A stretch of DNA of 64,000 nt from Rugamonas sp. (GCF_025354735.1 NZ_JANXMI010000001.1:1-64000); one strand, 5' to 3'. Shown: positions 39,856 through 49,438, counted from the stretch's first letter. The notes: generated by a model from the sequence alone, not told the origin. A program made the numbers and translations.

Positions 39856-40874
39856 ACGCTCCCCTACCCGACGCGGCGCTGCGCGCGTCGCGCTACACCA
39901 TCGGCGACCGCCAGGGCCGCCGCGTACGGCGCGCGCTGGGGCGCTGGGAAAGCTTGCTGGCGCTGCTGTTGCTGGCCATCTTCGTTGGCAACAGCGTGTG
40001 GATACCGAACTTTTTCGACTACTACAATCTGGCCGACAGCAGCTTCAACTTCAGCGAAAAGGCGCTGCTGGCCTTGCCGATGGCCTTGCTCATCATCTGC
40101 CGCGAGATCGACATTTCCGTCTCTGCCATCCTGGCGCTGGCGCTGGCGTCGGTGGCGATGGGCATGGCGCTGCACGCCGGCTGGCCGCCGCAAACCATGC
40201 TGCCGGTGGCCGTGGCCACGGGCGCGGCCTGCGGCCTGCTCAACGGCGCGCTGGTGACGCGCTTCGCCTTGCCGTCCATCGTCGTCACCATCGGCACGGT
40301 GTCGCTGTTTCGCGGCCTGGCCAGCGTGATCCTGGGCGACCAGGCCTACACCGGCTATCCGGCGCTGATGGTGGAGTGGGGCCAGGGCTATTTCTTCGAC
40401 GTGGTGCCGCGTCCCTTCGTGGTGCTGCTGGCGTGCACGGCGCTGTTCGCCTTCGTGTTGCACGCGACGGCATGGGGGCGGCGCATCTACGCCATCGGCA
40501 ACAATCCGGTGGCGGCGCGCTTCGCCGGCATACGGGTCGAGCGCTACCGCCTGCTGCTGTTCGTGCTGACCGGGGCGATGGCCGGGCTGGCCGGTTTTTT
40601 GCTGACCGGGCGCATCGGCAGCACGCGCCCGAACATCGCCATGGGCTGGGAGCTCGAAGCGATCACGATGGTGATACTGGGCGGGGTCGGCATCGGCGGC
40701 GGCGTCGGCACCATGGGCGGCGTGCTGCTGTCGGTGCTGACGCTGGGTATGGTAAACTACGGCCTGGCGCTGCTCAACGTGCCCGGTATTTACATGACCA
40801 TCGTGATCGGCGTGCTGCTCCTGGTGACGATCGCCGTGCCGCGCCTGCTGCGCGGCCGCCAGGGGCGCGCATGA
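39852..40874 (+). CDS. rhaQ: rhamnose ABC transporter permease
   Basis: 340 aa RbsC-like permease; GTG start overlapping the previous gene's stop. Confidence 0.9.
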   Translation: MNAPLPDAALRASRYTIGDRQGRRVRRALGRWESLLALLLLAIFVGNSVWIPNFFDYYNLADSSFNFSEKALLALPMALLIICREIDISVSAILALALASVAMGMALHAGWPPQTMLPVAVATGAACGLLNGALVTRFALPSIVVTIGTVSLFRGLASVILGDQAYTGYPALMVEWGQGYFFDVVPRPFVVLLACTALFAFVLHATAWGRRIYAIGNNPVAARFAGIRVERYRLLLFVLTGAMAGLAGFLLTGRIGSTRPNIAMGWELEAITMVILGGVGIGGGVGTMGGVLLSVLTLGMVNYGLALLNVPGIYMTIVIGVLLLVTIAVPRLLRGRQGRA

Positions 40875-42358
40875 GCGGGACCGGAACGGCGGCTGCCGCT
40901 GCGGCGGCGGGGGAGGCCGGAACCCGGACGGCGGGGGCCACGGCCGTGCTCGACATCGGCAAGTCGAACGTGAAGCTGACCCTGGTCGGCGCCGGCGGCG
41001 CCGTGCTGGCCGAGCAGCGCCGGCCGAACCGGACGCTGGACGACGGACCGTATCCGCACCACGATGTCGAAGGCATCTGGCAGTGGTTGCTGGCGGCGCT
41101 GAAAGCGATGTCGGCGCTGGCGCGCATCGAAGCCATCGTGCCGGTCACGCATGGCGCGACGGCGGTGCTGGTCGACGACGCCGGCCTGGTGCTGCCGGTG
41201 CTCGATTACGAATCGACGCTGCCGCAAGAGTTAAGCGCGGACTACCGGCGCGTGCGGCCGGCGTTCGCCGACAGCGGCTCGCCGGACCTGCCGGCCGGCC
41301 TGAACCTGGGGCGCCAGCTGTACTGGCAGGCGCGCACGTTTCCGGCGCAGTTCGCGCGGGCGCGCCACATCCTCATGTATCCGCAATACTGGGCCTGGCG
41401 CTTGTGCGGCGTGGCCGCCAGCGAAGTGACCTCGCTCGGCTGCCACACGGACCTGTGGCAGCCCCTGCCGGGCCGGCCTTCCAGCCTGGTCGACGCGATG
41501 GACAGGGGCCGCCTTTTGCCGCCGCTGCGCACGGCGTGGACGGCGCTCGGCCCGCTGCGCGGGGAACTGGCCGCCGCCACCGGCCTGCCGGCCGATTGCA
41601 AGGTGCTGTGCGGCATCCAAGACAGCAATGCCTCGCTGTTGCGCTACCTCGACATGTCGGCGCGGGACGGCGCGCGCCGGTGCACGGTGCTGTCGACCGG
41701 CACCTGGGTCATCGCCGCCGCGCTGGGCCGAACTGACAATGGCTTGTCGGAGTCGCTCGACATGCTGGCCAATGTCAGCGCAGTGGGCAAGCCGGTGGCC
41801 TGCATGCGCTTCATGGGCGGGCGCGAATTCGCCGCGCTGGCGGGGCCGCAAGGCGAGGTCTGCGAGGTTTGTGACGGCGCCGAGCTGGCCGGCCTGATTG
41901 AGCGGGGCAGCTTCGCCCTGCCCAGTTTCGCGGACGCCGGCGGGCCGTTTGTCGGCCGCGTCGGCGTAGTGAGCGGGCCGCCGCCCCGCAATGGTCGCGA
42001 ACGCTACGCGCTGGCGACCATCTATTGCGCGCTGATGAGCGACTATTGCCTCGATGCGCTGCAAGCGGAGGGGAGCATCGTGATCGAGGGCAGCTTCGCC
42101 GGCAACGCCCATTTCGCCGGCCTGCTGGCCGGCCTGCGCGGGCGCCAGGAAGTGCTGGTGTCGGACGACGAGTGCGGCACCACCTGCGGCGGCTGGATGT
42201 TGCACCGCTGGGGCCAGCGCAGCGCCACGCCGCTGCGCTCGGTCCACGCCCTGACGCCGCGAGGCTGGTTGGACTACCGCAACCGCTGGCGCGCATTGAT
42301 CGAGGGGCCGGCGGGCGCATCGGCGTGTGTGGATGGATCGCTCGAATCTTCATCTTGA
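40871..42358 (+). CDS. rhaK: FGGY-family carbohydrate kinase (rhamnulokinase)
   Basis: AVLDIGKSNVKLTLVGAGG, YPQYWAWRLCGVAASEVTSLGCHTDLW, VLSTGTWVIAAALG, IVIEGSFAGN; ATGA-coupled to the permease. Confidence 0.9.
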   Translation: MSGTGTAAAAAAAGEAGTRTAGATAVLDIGKSNVKLTLVGAGGAVLAEQRRPNRTLDDGPYPHHDVEGIWQWLLAALKAMSALARIEAIVPVTHGATAVLVDDAGLVLPVLDYESTLPQELSADYRRVRPAFADSGSPDLPAGLNLGRQLYWQARTFPAQFARARHILMYPQYWAWRLCGVAASEVTSLGCHTDLWQPLPGRPSSLVDAMDRGRLLPPLRTAWTALGPLRGELAAATGLPADCKVLCGIQDSNASLLRYLDMSARDGARRCTVLSTGTWVIAAALGRTDNGLSESLDMLANVSAVGKPVACMRFMGGREFAALAGPQGEVCEVCDGAELAGLIERGSFALPSFADAGGPFVGRVGVVSGPPPRNGRERYALATIYCALMSDYCLDALQAEGSIVIEGSFAGNAHFAGLLAGLRGRQEVLVSDDECGTTCGGWMLHRWGQRSATPLRSVHALTPRGWLDYRNRWRALIEGPAGASACVDGSLESSS

Positions 42359-42625
42359 TGAATAAAGCGGCTTTGAACAGTCGTTTGACCCCTTGATTGT
42401 TCGATGCTTAATAGCATACATCGCGGGCCTTGGATGCAAGGCGCGCTGGATCGCCAGCTGTATCCCCTTTGCGTGACACCTTGTCGGGACCGGTATGCAA
42501 TCAGCGTTTATGGTCGTCGAAGGGCGGACCCGCCCGCCGAGTCACCTCGGCTATATATCGCGACGGTAGGCAAATGCGGGTAGAATCCAGTACCTCATTT
42601 TTTCGCATCCCTGCCGCCCACGTCC

Positions 42626-44430
42626 ATGATTAAAATTCATCTGCACACCGATAAGCCATCCGACACTCATCCGCTGCCAGCGCGCGCCGCGCAGCCGATG
42701 CCGGTGCATGACTGGGCGGTACAGCCGGACGTTTTTTTCCTGGAGCTGACCAACCACTGCAATATGCACTGCACCTTCTGTCCGTCTGATTATTTAAAGA
42801 AGGAGCGCGGCAATGCCGACGACGAGCTGGCGATCCGCTTTATCGAGCAGGTGCGCGACCTCGGCCTGAACAAGCCGATCCAGTTCAACGTGCTGGGCGA
42901 GCCCTTGCTGAACAAAAAGATCTATAAATACATCGACCTGTGCGAACGTTACGGCATCGAGGTTTACTTGATCAGCAATTTCGCCATCCTTGACGCCGAG
43001 CGCGCCCGCGCCATCTTCCAGCACGATAACGTCGCGCTGGTGCTGAGCCTGCAAACGCCGACCGAGGATTCCTACCGCCGCATGCGCGGCTACGACAAGC
43101 TCAGCTTCGAACAATATTTCGACCGCATCTTGCCGGCGCTGCGCGAAAAATTCGCCAACGGCAGCGAATCACGGATCGAGGTGCACGTGACGTCGACGTC
43201 GAACATGCGCGCAGACTCGACGATTCAATCCGACTTCGAGTTGAATATGTGGGACCCGTTCGCCATCGAAGACAAGGACGCCTTCGTGCGCGGGCTGCTC
43301 GATCGCTCGATGCCTTCGGCGCTGAGCTATGCGCCGAATTCCCCGAACAATTTACGACCGAGGACGCGCGCAGCCGCGACAAATATGCCGAGCAGATCGG
43401 CCGCAACCACATCGCCGCCAGCCGCGACACCGTGCCCGAAGGCGCCCCGGACATGATCGATGAGCGCTTCTGGGGCTATATGTTCGCGCCCAATTGCTTC
43501 ATCCGTTTCAAGACCTTCGGCCTGTGGACCAAGGAAGAGTCGTTCATGAAGACGTTCTTGCCGAAGGAGGCACTGGTCTACGTCGAGGAGCGTGAAGAGG
43601 CGCTCGACTGCTCGATGGCGCACAATGTCTCGATGCTGGCCGACGGTCAGTTGTCGCTGTGCTGTCTCGACTACGAAGGCGAGATGGGCTTGCCGAATCT
43701 GCGCGACACGTCGGTGGTGGAATTGTTGCGCAGTCCGCAGCGCACGGCCATCGCCAAGGATTCGATGAAGGCCGAAGTGTGCCGCCGTTGCCAGGGCAAT
43801 CTATTCGTGTTCGATACCGAGGCCGCGAGCGGCGCCGCCGTGGCGCTCGACAAATTCGGCCGCGGCTGGCATCCGTTCGAGCCGGACATGAATGGCATCG
43901 GCGGGCGCTGGTCGAACGGCGAGGCATGGACCTACCTGTTGGCGCGCCAGGACAACAATCTGCTGGCGCTGCGTTTCCTCAGCGTGCATGATTCGGCATC
44001 GCCGCTGACCGTGCAACTACGTGAGTATGACGAGGCCAGCAAACAGTTCGGCATCGTCTTGCAGGAGCAAACATTCTTCGGCACGCAGAACCAGGTAACA
44101 GAGGTCGAGCTGCCGCTGCACCTGCGGACAGGCAAGATGTATCGCATCGATCTCTTGTCGCCGACTTTCACCCCTGGCGAGCCCGACGGCGGCGGCGACC
44201 AGCGTAAGCTGGGCCTGGTGCTGTTTGACGCCACCATGCGCCACGGCGAGTCGACGCTGCCAGCGCTGCCGGCCGAGTTGCCGCCGCCGGAGCGCGAGCC
44301 TATTCAGGAAGCGCCGGTCGAAATGGCTGAGGAAACGGCTGTGGCGCTGGCTCCGGCGGCCGCGGTAGCGACACCGGTGGCCCTGGGCACCATCCAACGC
44401 TGGCTGAACCGACTGGTTCGCCGGCCCTGA
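42626..44430 (+). pseudogene. radical SAM/SPASM domain protein, frameshifted
   Basis: Frame 1 (42626-43456): FLELTNHCNMHCTFCPSDYLKKERG...LGEPLLNKKIYKYIDLC. Frame 2 (43249-44430): RSLDAFGAELCAEFPEQFTTEDARSRDKYAEQIGRNHIAASRDTVPEG...CSMAHNVSMLADGQLSLCCLDYEGEMGLPNLRDTSVVELLRSPQR...CRRCQG. Junction about 43301-43312. Confidence 0.82.
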
Positions 44431-44782
44431 CAGTTGGTGTCAGGGCTGCGCGTGCCCGAGAGCATGGTCGCGGCCGGGTTATTGAGGGCGAGCCGCGCCA
44501 GCTTGATGAATTGATCGTCAACGCCGGGATCGTCTCGACGTACTGGATCGGCTGCGCTCGCGACGCGGCGGGGGGAGTGTCATCCGCGAGCATATCGACT
44601 GGGGCGCGGCCCAGGGGTTGAGCTTGTTCGCTCCCTATCTCCACGGTACAGCGCAATGCCGAGGTCGCCCTCGGCTGCAACTCCGGCGCCACGTAAACCA
44701 CGTCGGAACTTTAAAGCCGGTGCGCGGTCCAAATGTCAGCGGCCGAAAACAGGCGTCCGCGCCGATCGTTGCGCCGGGAGCG

Positions 44783-46009
44783 TTAGCGGCTGGCCGCAAG
44801 TTGGCGTGGCGCCGTTTGCTCGGTGGCGAAGTACAGCAGCGCGATCACCGGCAGCGCCATGCCCAGCGCCGTCACGCCGGGCCAGCCGTAGCGCGTGTAG
44901 CACCAGCCGCTGAGCGCCGAGCCGACCGCGCCGCCGACGAAGAAGGTGGCCATGAACAGGCCGTTGATGCGGCCGCGCTGTTCGGCGCCCAGCGCATAAA
45001 TCGCGCGCTGGCCGAAGACCAGGTTGGCCGACACGGCGAAGTCGAGCAGGATGGCGGCAAAGACGATCAGTCCCAGCCCCACCGGCGAGGCGCCGCGCGC
45101 CAGCGCGGTGACGGCGAACGCGACGATCACCGCCAGCATCGCCAGCCCGGTGCCGCGCCGGCTCAAGCCACGGTCGGCCATGCGTCCGGCCAGCGGAGGG
45201 GCGATGGCGCCGGCCACGCCGGCCAGCGCCACCCAGGCGATGCCGCGCTGCGTCAGGCCGAATTGCGGGCCGCTCAGCCACAGCGGCACGGCGGTCCAGA
45301 ACACGCTGAAGGCGCCGAACAGGTAGGCGTGATAAATGGCGCGGCGCCGCAGGATGGGGGTGCCGACGAAGATCCGGCCCAGCGACAGCAGCAGGCGCGG
45401 ATAGGTCAGTCCGGGCGCCGGGTGGCGCGCCGGCAGCATGCCGCGCAACGCGACGGCCAGCATGGCCATCAGCGCCGCCGAGAGGCCGAAGATGGCGCGC
45501 CACGACGCCAGGTCCGACATCAGGCTCGACACCGGCCGCGCCAGCATGATGCCCAGCATGACGCCGCTGACGACGCGGCCGACGGCCTGGCCGCGCTGCG
45601 CTTCCGGCGCCAGGAAGGTGACGTAGGGAACCAGGATCTGCACCGCCGCCGCCGTGGTGCCGACGCAGAACGCGACCACCAGATAGAGCGCGGCATTGCT
45701 GGTGATGCTGATGAGGGCCATGCACAGCGCCTCCAGGCCGACCATCAGCAGCACCAGGCGGCGATTCTCGACCAGGTCGGCCAGCGGCACCACCAGCAGC
45801 AGGCCGGTGCCGTAGCCGATCAGCGGCAGCGTCACCAGCAGACCGGCGCTGGCGCGCGGCAGGCCGAGCGCGGCGGTAATCAGTCCGGTCAGCGGCTGGG
45901 CATAGTAGACGTTGGCGATCAGCAGGCCGCAGGCGATCCCCAGCAGCCATTGCAGGCGCAGCGTGTAGACCGGCGCGGCATCGGCGGCAGCGGCCGCAGC
46001 GGCGCGCAT
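44783..46009 (-). CDS. MFS transporter
   Basis: 409 aa; ANVYYAQPLTGLITAALGLPRASAGLLVTLPLIGYGTGLLLVVPLADLVENRRLVLLM. ATG at 46009 (in-frame GTG at 46012). Confidence 0.92.
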   Translation of the reverse strand: MRAAAAAAADAAPVYTLRLQWLLGIACGLLIANVYYAQPLTGLITAALGLPRASAGLLVTLPLIGYGTGLLLVVPLADLVENRRLVLLMVGLEALCMALISITSNAALYLVVAFCVGTTAAAVQILVPYVTFLAPEAQRGQAVGRVVSGVMLGIMLARPVSSLMSDLASWRAIFGLSAALMAMLAVALRGMLPARHPAPGLTYPRLLLSLGRIFVGTPILRRRAIYHAYLFGAFSVFWTAVPLWLSGPQFGLTQRGIAWVALAGVAGAIAPPLAGRMADRGLSRRGTGLAMLAVIVAFAVTALARGASPVGLGLIVFAAILLDFAVSANLVFGQRAIYALGAEQRGRINGLFMATFFVGGAVGSALSGWCYTRYGWPGVTALGMALPVIALLYFATEQTAPRQLAASR

Positions 46010-46447
46010 CACAGCACCTCGAACAGGTTGTAGACCACGCCGTCGGCGCGGCGCTGGCCGCTGCCGACGGCGACGATGCGGTTCAGCCAGTCGTACCGCG
46101 GGGCCGCCGTCTCGAACATCGGAATGATGCGGAAGTAGTAGCTGGCCGGGTCGACCACCTCGCCTTTTTCCAGGCGGGCGATGACGTCGGCCGGGCCGTG
46201 GCGCACGCCGCGATAGGTCACGCCGATCAGGGCGCCGTCGTCGGTCTTGAGCACCAGGCGCACGTCGAGCGTGGTGCTGCCGTCGCTGCGCACCGACTGC
46301 CAGTCGTTGCCGCCTTCGAGGATGACGCCGGACAGGCGCTCGCCGTGGAATTGGCCGCCGGGCACGACGCCGACGCGGCGGGTGGCGCCGGGCGTGGCGC
46401 CGATCACTTGCAGCGGGTGGACATCGAGGCGCATCGTCAACAGGGGC
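46009..46447. repeat. tandem gene-duplication unit, copy 1 (offset 713 bp)
   Basis: Near-identical to 46722-47160 with constant 713-bp offset at both ends (ATCACAGCACCTCGAACA...GCGCATCGTCAACAGGGG), so no net indel. Confidence 0.9.
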
Positions 46448-46725
46448 TTGAGGCGCAGATCGGTCAGGGCGGCGGGCAGGTTCTCGGGCGACAGGCCGGC
46501 TGGCGCGCCCGAACCGGCGGCCAGCGCCCGGGTGGCCGCGCCCGGCAAGACATAGCCGAGCGCCACTGCGCCGGCGACCAGCGCCTTGGCGCGCAGGAAC
46601 GCGCGGCGCGGCATGCTGGGCGTGGTTGGCAGCGGCAGCGGTTGCAGTTGCGCCAGCGGTTGGGCCGCGCCGGCCGCGTCGGCGGTGGTGGCGGTGTCGG
46701 TGGTGATGGTGGTGGCACGCATCAC
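46009..46725 (-). CDS. DUF3237 family protein with N-terminal twin-arginine/hydrophobic leader (copy 1)
   Basis: PRRAFLRAKALVAGAVALGYVLPGAATRALA leader, then GATPGATRRVGVVPGGQFHGERLSGVILEGGNDWQSVRSDGSTTLDVRLVLKTDDGALIGVTYRGVRHGP. Confidence 0.85.
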   Translation of the reverse strand: MMRATTITTDTATTADAAGAAQPLAQLQPLPLPTTPSMPRRAFLRAKALVAGAVALGYVLPGAATRALAAGSGAPAGLSPENLPAALTDLRLKPLLTMRLDVHPLQVIGATPGATRRVGVVPGGQFHGERLSGVILEGGNDWQSVRSDGSTTLDVRLVLKTDDGALIGVTYRGVRHGPADVIARLEKGEVVDPASYYFRIIPMFETAAPRYDWLNRIVAVGSGQRRADGVVYNLFEVL

Positions 46726-47160
46726 AGCACCTCGAACACGTTGTAGACCACGCCGTCGGCGCGGCGCTGGCCGCTGCCGACGGCGACGACGCGATTCAGC
46801 CAGTCGTATTGGGGCGCGGCCGTTTCAAACATCGGAATGATGCGGAAGTAGTAGCTGGCCGGGTCGACCACTTCGCCTTTTTCCAGGCGGGCGATGACGT
46901 CGGCCGGGCCGTGGCGCACGCCGCGATAGGTCATGCCGATCAGGGCGCCGTCGTCGGTCTTGAGCACCAGGCGCACGTCGAGCGTGGTGCTGCCGTCATT
47001 GCGCACCGACTGCCAGTCGTTACCGCCTTCGAGGATGACGCCGGACAGGCGCTCGCCGTGGAATTGGCCGCCGGGCACGACGCCGATGCGGCGCGTGGCG
47101 CCGGGTGTGGCGCCGATCACTTGCAGCGGACGGACGTCGAGGCGCATCGTCAACAGGGGT
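46722..47160. repeat. tandem gene-duplication unit, copy 2
   Basis: See copy 1 (46009-46447). Confidence 0.9.
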
Positions 47161-47216
47161 TTCGTTTTAATGTTTTTTAAGACCTCGGGCAGGTCGTCAT
47201 GGCGGAGTTCGGACAT
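46722..47216 (-). CDS. DUF3237 family protein (copy 2, cytoplasmic)
   Basis: MSELRHDDLPEVLKNIKTKPLLTMRLDVRPLQVIGATPGATRRIGVVPGGQFHGERLSGVILEGGNDWQSVRNDGSTTLDVRLVLKTDDGALIGMTYRGVRHGP. Start at ATG 47216. Confidence 0.88.
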   Translation of the reverse strand: MSELRHDDLPEVLKNIKTKPLLTMRLDVRPLQVIGATPGATRRIGVVPGGQFHGERLSGVILEGGNDWQSVRNDGSTTLDVRLVLKTDDGALIGMTYRGVRHGPADVIARLEKGEVVDPASYYFRIIPMFETAAPQYDWLNRVVAVGSGQRRADGVVYNVFEVL

Positions 47217-47293
47217 GGTTTTTCCTTTCGGGATGTAAGTGCGGTGAACAAGGCGGTAAGGTGTGGGGGTGATTTTGCTGCCTGATAGCAAGT

Positions 47294-47344
47294 AGACAGA
47301 TCTGTCTTTTTCTTGCATTGTACAGACCTGTCTGTTACTGTCAA
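47294..47344. promoter_or_regulatory. divergent TetR operator pair and minus-strand promoter
   Basis: Perfect palindrome AGACAGATCTGTCT (47294-47307) and ACAGACCTGTCTGT (47322-47335) 28 bp apart; the second lies in the spacer of a minus-strand TTGACA (47344-47339) - 16 bp - TACAAT (47322-47317) promoter. Confidence 0.75.
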
Positions 47345-47347
47345 TCC

Positions 47348-47941
47348 ATGGCTACGAAAATTTCAACGACTGTACGTTTGCCGGCGCGCGAGCGCCTGCT
47401 GGCCGCCGCCGAGGCGCTGTTTTACGAGGAGGGCGTCAACGCCGTCGGTATCGACAAGGTCATCGCCCACGCCGGCGTGGCCAAGGCTTCCTTGTACGCC
47501 AGTTTCGGCAGCAAGGAGGAGCTGGTGCGCTCTTACCTGCTGATGCGGCAGGAGGCGCGCCAGCGGCGCGTCACAGCTGGCTTGCAGCAATATGAGACGC
47601 CGCGCGAACGGCTGCTGGGAGTGTTCGACCTGCTCGGCGAGTTGATGGCGCAAGCCGATTTCCGCGGTTGCGCGTTCACCAAGGCGGGACTCGAAGCGCG
47701 CGCCGGCAGCAGCGTGCGTGACACCTGCGACGACGCGCGCAAATGGCTGTCCGATTTGTTCGTGGGGCTAGTGCGGGACGCCGGCGTCGACCAGCCGGCG
47801 CAGCTGGCGCAGCAACTGGTCATGTTGTACGACGGCGCCTCGATCGCGGCGCAGATGGACGCCAACCCGCAAGCGGCGGCGTCCGCCCGCGTGGTTGCCG
47901 CCGCCATGCTTGAGCTGTATCTGCCGCCCGTGTCCGCATAG
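47348..47941 (+). CDS. TetR/AcrR family transcriptional regulator
   Basis: ARERLLAAAEALFYEEGVNAVGIDKVIAHAGVAKASLYASFGSKEELVRSYL HTH. Start at ATG 47348. Confidence 0.94.
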   Translation: MATKISTTVRLPARERLLAAAEALFYEEGVNAVGIDKVIAHAGVAKASLYASFGSKEELVRSYLLMRQEARQRRVTAGLQQYETPRERLLGVFDLLGELMAQADFRGCAFTKAGLEARAGSSVRDTCDDARKWLSDLFVGLVRDAGVDQPAQLAQQLVMLYDGASIAAQMDANPQAAASARVVAAAMLELYLPPVSA

Positions 47942-48155
47942 GCATTGAGCGAGTCGCATTGCCGCCGTGCCATGGGGCGGCTGTTCCATGCTGTTCGTAA
48001 TCGGCGTCAGCATAGTATGGTGAAGTGGTCGGCTTACGGGATAGTGAGATGGTGAGCGGCACGAACTGGTACGATAAATCGTACAAGTTAAGATATCGCA
48101 AATCTTTGCGGCCGGCATCTCTCGTTTGGATGCGGCGCCGCTATCCCTTCCGCAT

Positions 48156-48848
48156 TTACATGCCCAGCGACTTGAGCAGATCGGAATTGTCATCCTGCGC
48201 GGTGACGGGCGCCGCCGGGGTCGACGCGCCCTGGTTCGCATATTCCCGCGCGATCAGGGTGTCGGGGTCGGACTCGTCGTTCGAATCGAAATCATGCAGC
48301 TTGATGAATTCGGTGCGGTCGATCGCCAGTTCCAGGTAGAAGATATTGTTTTTCTCGGTATAGAAGGTCACGCGGCGCATTTCCGGCCGGTCCAGCGGCG
48401 TATCCACGCTGAGCATCACCTGCTTGTTGAGCACCAGCATTTTCGGCTGGTTCTGCGTGATATTGGTTTGCAGCTCGCGCCGCACCTTGCCGGTGAAGTC
48501 GCCGACGATCTGATTCATCAGCTCGCCCATGATGTTCGAGACTTCGTCGGAGGTATGGGAGTTGGCCAGTTCGCTTTTCGGCATGCCCATGTGCAGCATA
48601 TAGCGCTCGTACACTTCCATTGCCGTCTCGGCGGCGAAGTTGAGCACCACCAGGCCGCTGAAGCCGCCGTCGAACAGCACGAAGCAACCGATATCGGGCT
48701 TCAGGCCGATTTTGGTGATCCGCTGCACCATGCCGGAATACGTGAGCTTGCTCTGCGTGGCGAGGTTCAGCACACGGGTGACCGAGTTGCACAGGCTGAC
48801 CAGCACATCCTCGGTCCCGTAGACCACGTCCTTGTTCTCTGCACTCAT
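48156..48848 (-). CDS. DUF3334 family protein (CheX-like)
   Basis: MSAENKDVVYGTEDVLVSLCNSVTRVLNLATQSKLTYSGMVQRITKIGLKPDIGCFVLFDGGFSGLVVLNF...HTSDEVSNIMGELMNQIVGDF. Start at ATG 48848. Confidence 0.8.
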   Translation of the reverse strand: MSAENKDVVYGTEDVLVSLCNSVTRVLNLATQSKLTYSGMVQRITKIGLKPDIGCFVLFDGGFSGLVVLNFAAETAMEVYERYMLHMGMPKSELANSHTSDEVSNIMGELMNQIVGDFTGKVRRELQTNITQNQPKMLVLNKQVMLSVDTPLDRPEMRRVTFYTEKNNIFYLELAIDRTEFIKLHDFDSNDESDPDTLIAREYANQGASTPAAPVTAQDDNSDLLKSLGM

Positions 48849-48865
48849 GGATTCCTCCCAATTAG

Positions 48866-49177
48866 TCATTCGCGGGCCAGCCCGGCACGAAACAGGATTA
48901 CCTTGCTCAGCAAGCGGACAATTTCTTTTCTTAAAAACTGTTCGCGGCCGGCGTCGCCGGAGGCGGCGCTCAGTAAGTCGCGCAGCGCCATCACTTCGCG
49001 CTCGATGTTGCGGGCGCGCAGCAGCAGCGTCAGGTCGGCGTCGGACACCGGATGGCCGGCCGCGCCGGCCAGGCCGGCCAGGCCGACCGCTTCGACCGGT
49101 TCGACCGTCAACGTCGGCGCTGGCGGCGCCGCGGCGATGCCGTACATTGCTGCTGGTGCGTGCGGTGGTGCGTGCAT
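48866..49177 (-). CDS. small hypothetical protein upstream of DUF3334
   Basis: Open frame ending PVSDADLTLLLRARNIEREVMALRDLLSAASGDAGREQFLRKEIVRLLSKVILFRAGLARE; one of several internal ATGs (MHAPPHAP) is used as a likely start, though the exact start is uncertain. Confidence 0.5.
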   Translation of the reverse strand: MHAPPHAPAAMYGIAAAPPAPTLTVEPVEAVGLAGLAGAAGHPVSDADLTLLLRARNIEREVMALRDLLSAASGDAGREQFLRKEIVRLLSKVILFRAGLARE

Positions 49178-49405
49178 GTGTGCCTCAGGAATGACGCAAC
49201 GCTGGACGACATCTCTCCGTTGCCTTCTATCAGCATACTGAGTCGCAAGATTTCCGTCCATCTGATTTTGCATTTATGCAAACAGCGCCGCCCTTGGCGC
49301 GGATTCAGGAAATTTCGTCCGAAGAGTTGGGTCGATAACTCCTGACCGCGCCCGCGCCTGCGGGGCTATATTTCGGATTCTTTTAAGCAACCCCAAAATC
49401 CTGAC

Positions 49406-49438
49406 GAACGGGCGCCACATCGTGCCAAGGCGCCGTTC
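49406..49438 (+). other. 5'-leader hairpin upstream of the Mo-hydroxylase operon
   Basis: GAACG(g)GCGCC - 12-nt loop - GGCGCCGTTC: 10-bp stem with a 1-nt bulge, 21 nt before the iorA-type ATG. Confidence 0.45.

Noticed and set aside
44440-44780. Possible decayed gene between radical SAM and MFS genes
   Set aside because: Six-frame reading gave only fragments without a convincing family match.
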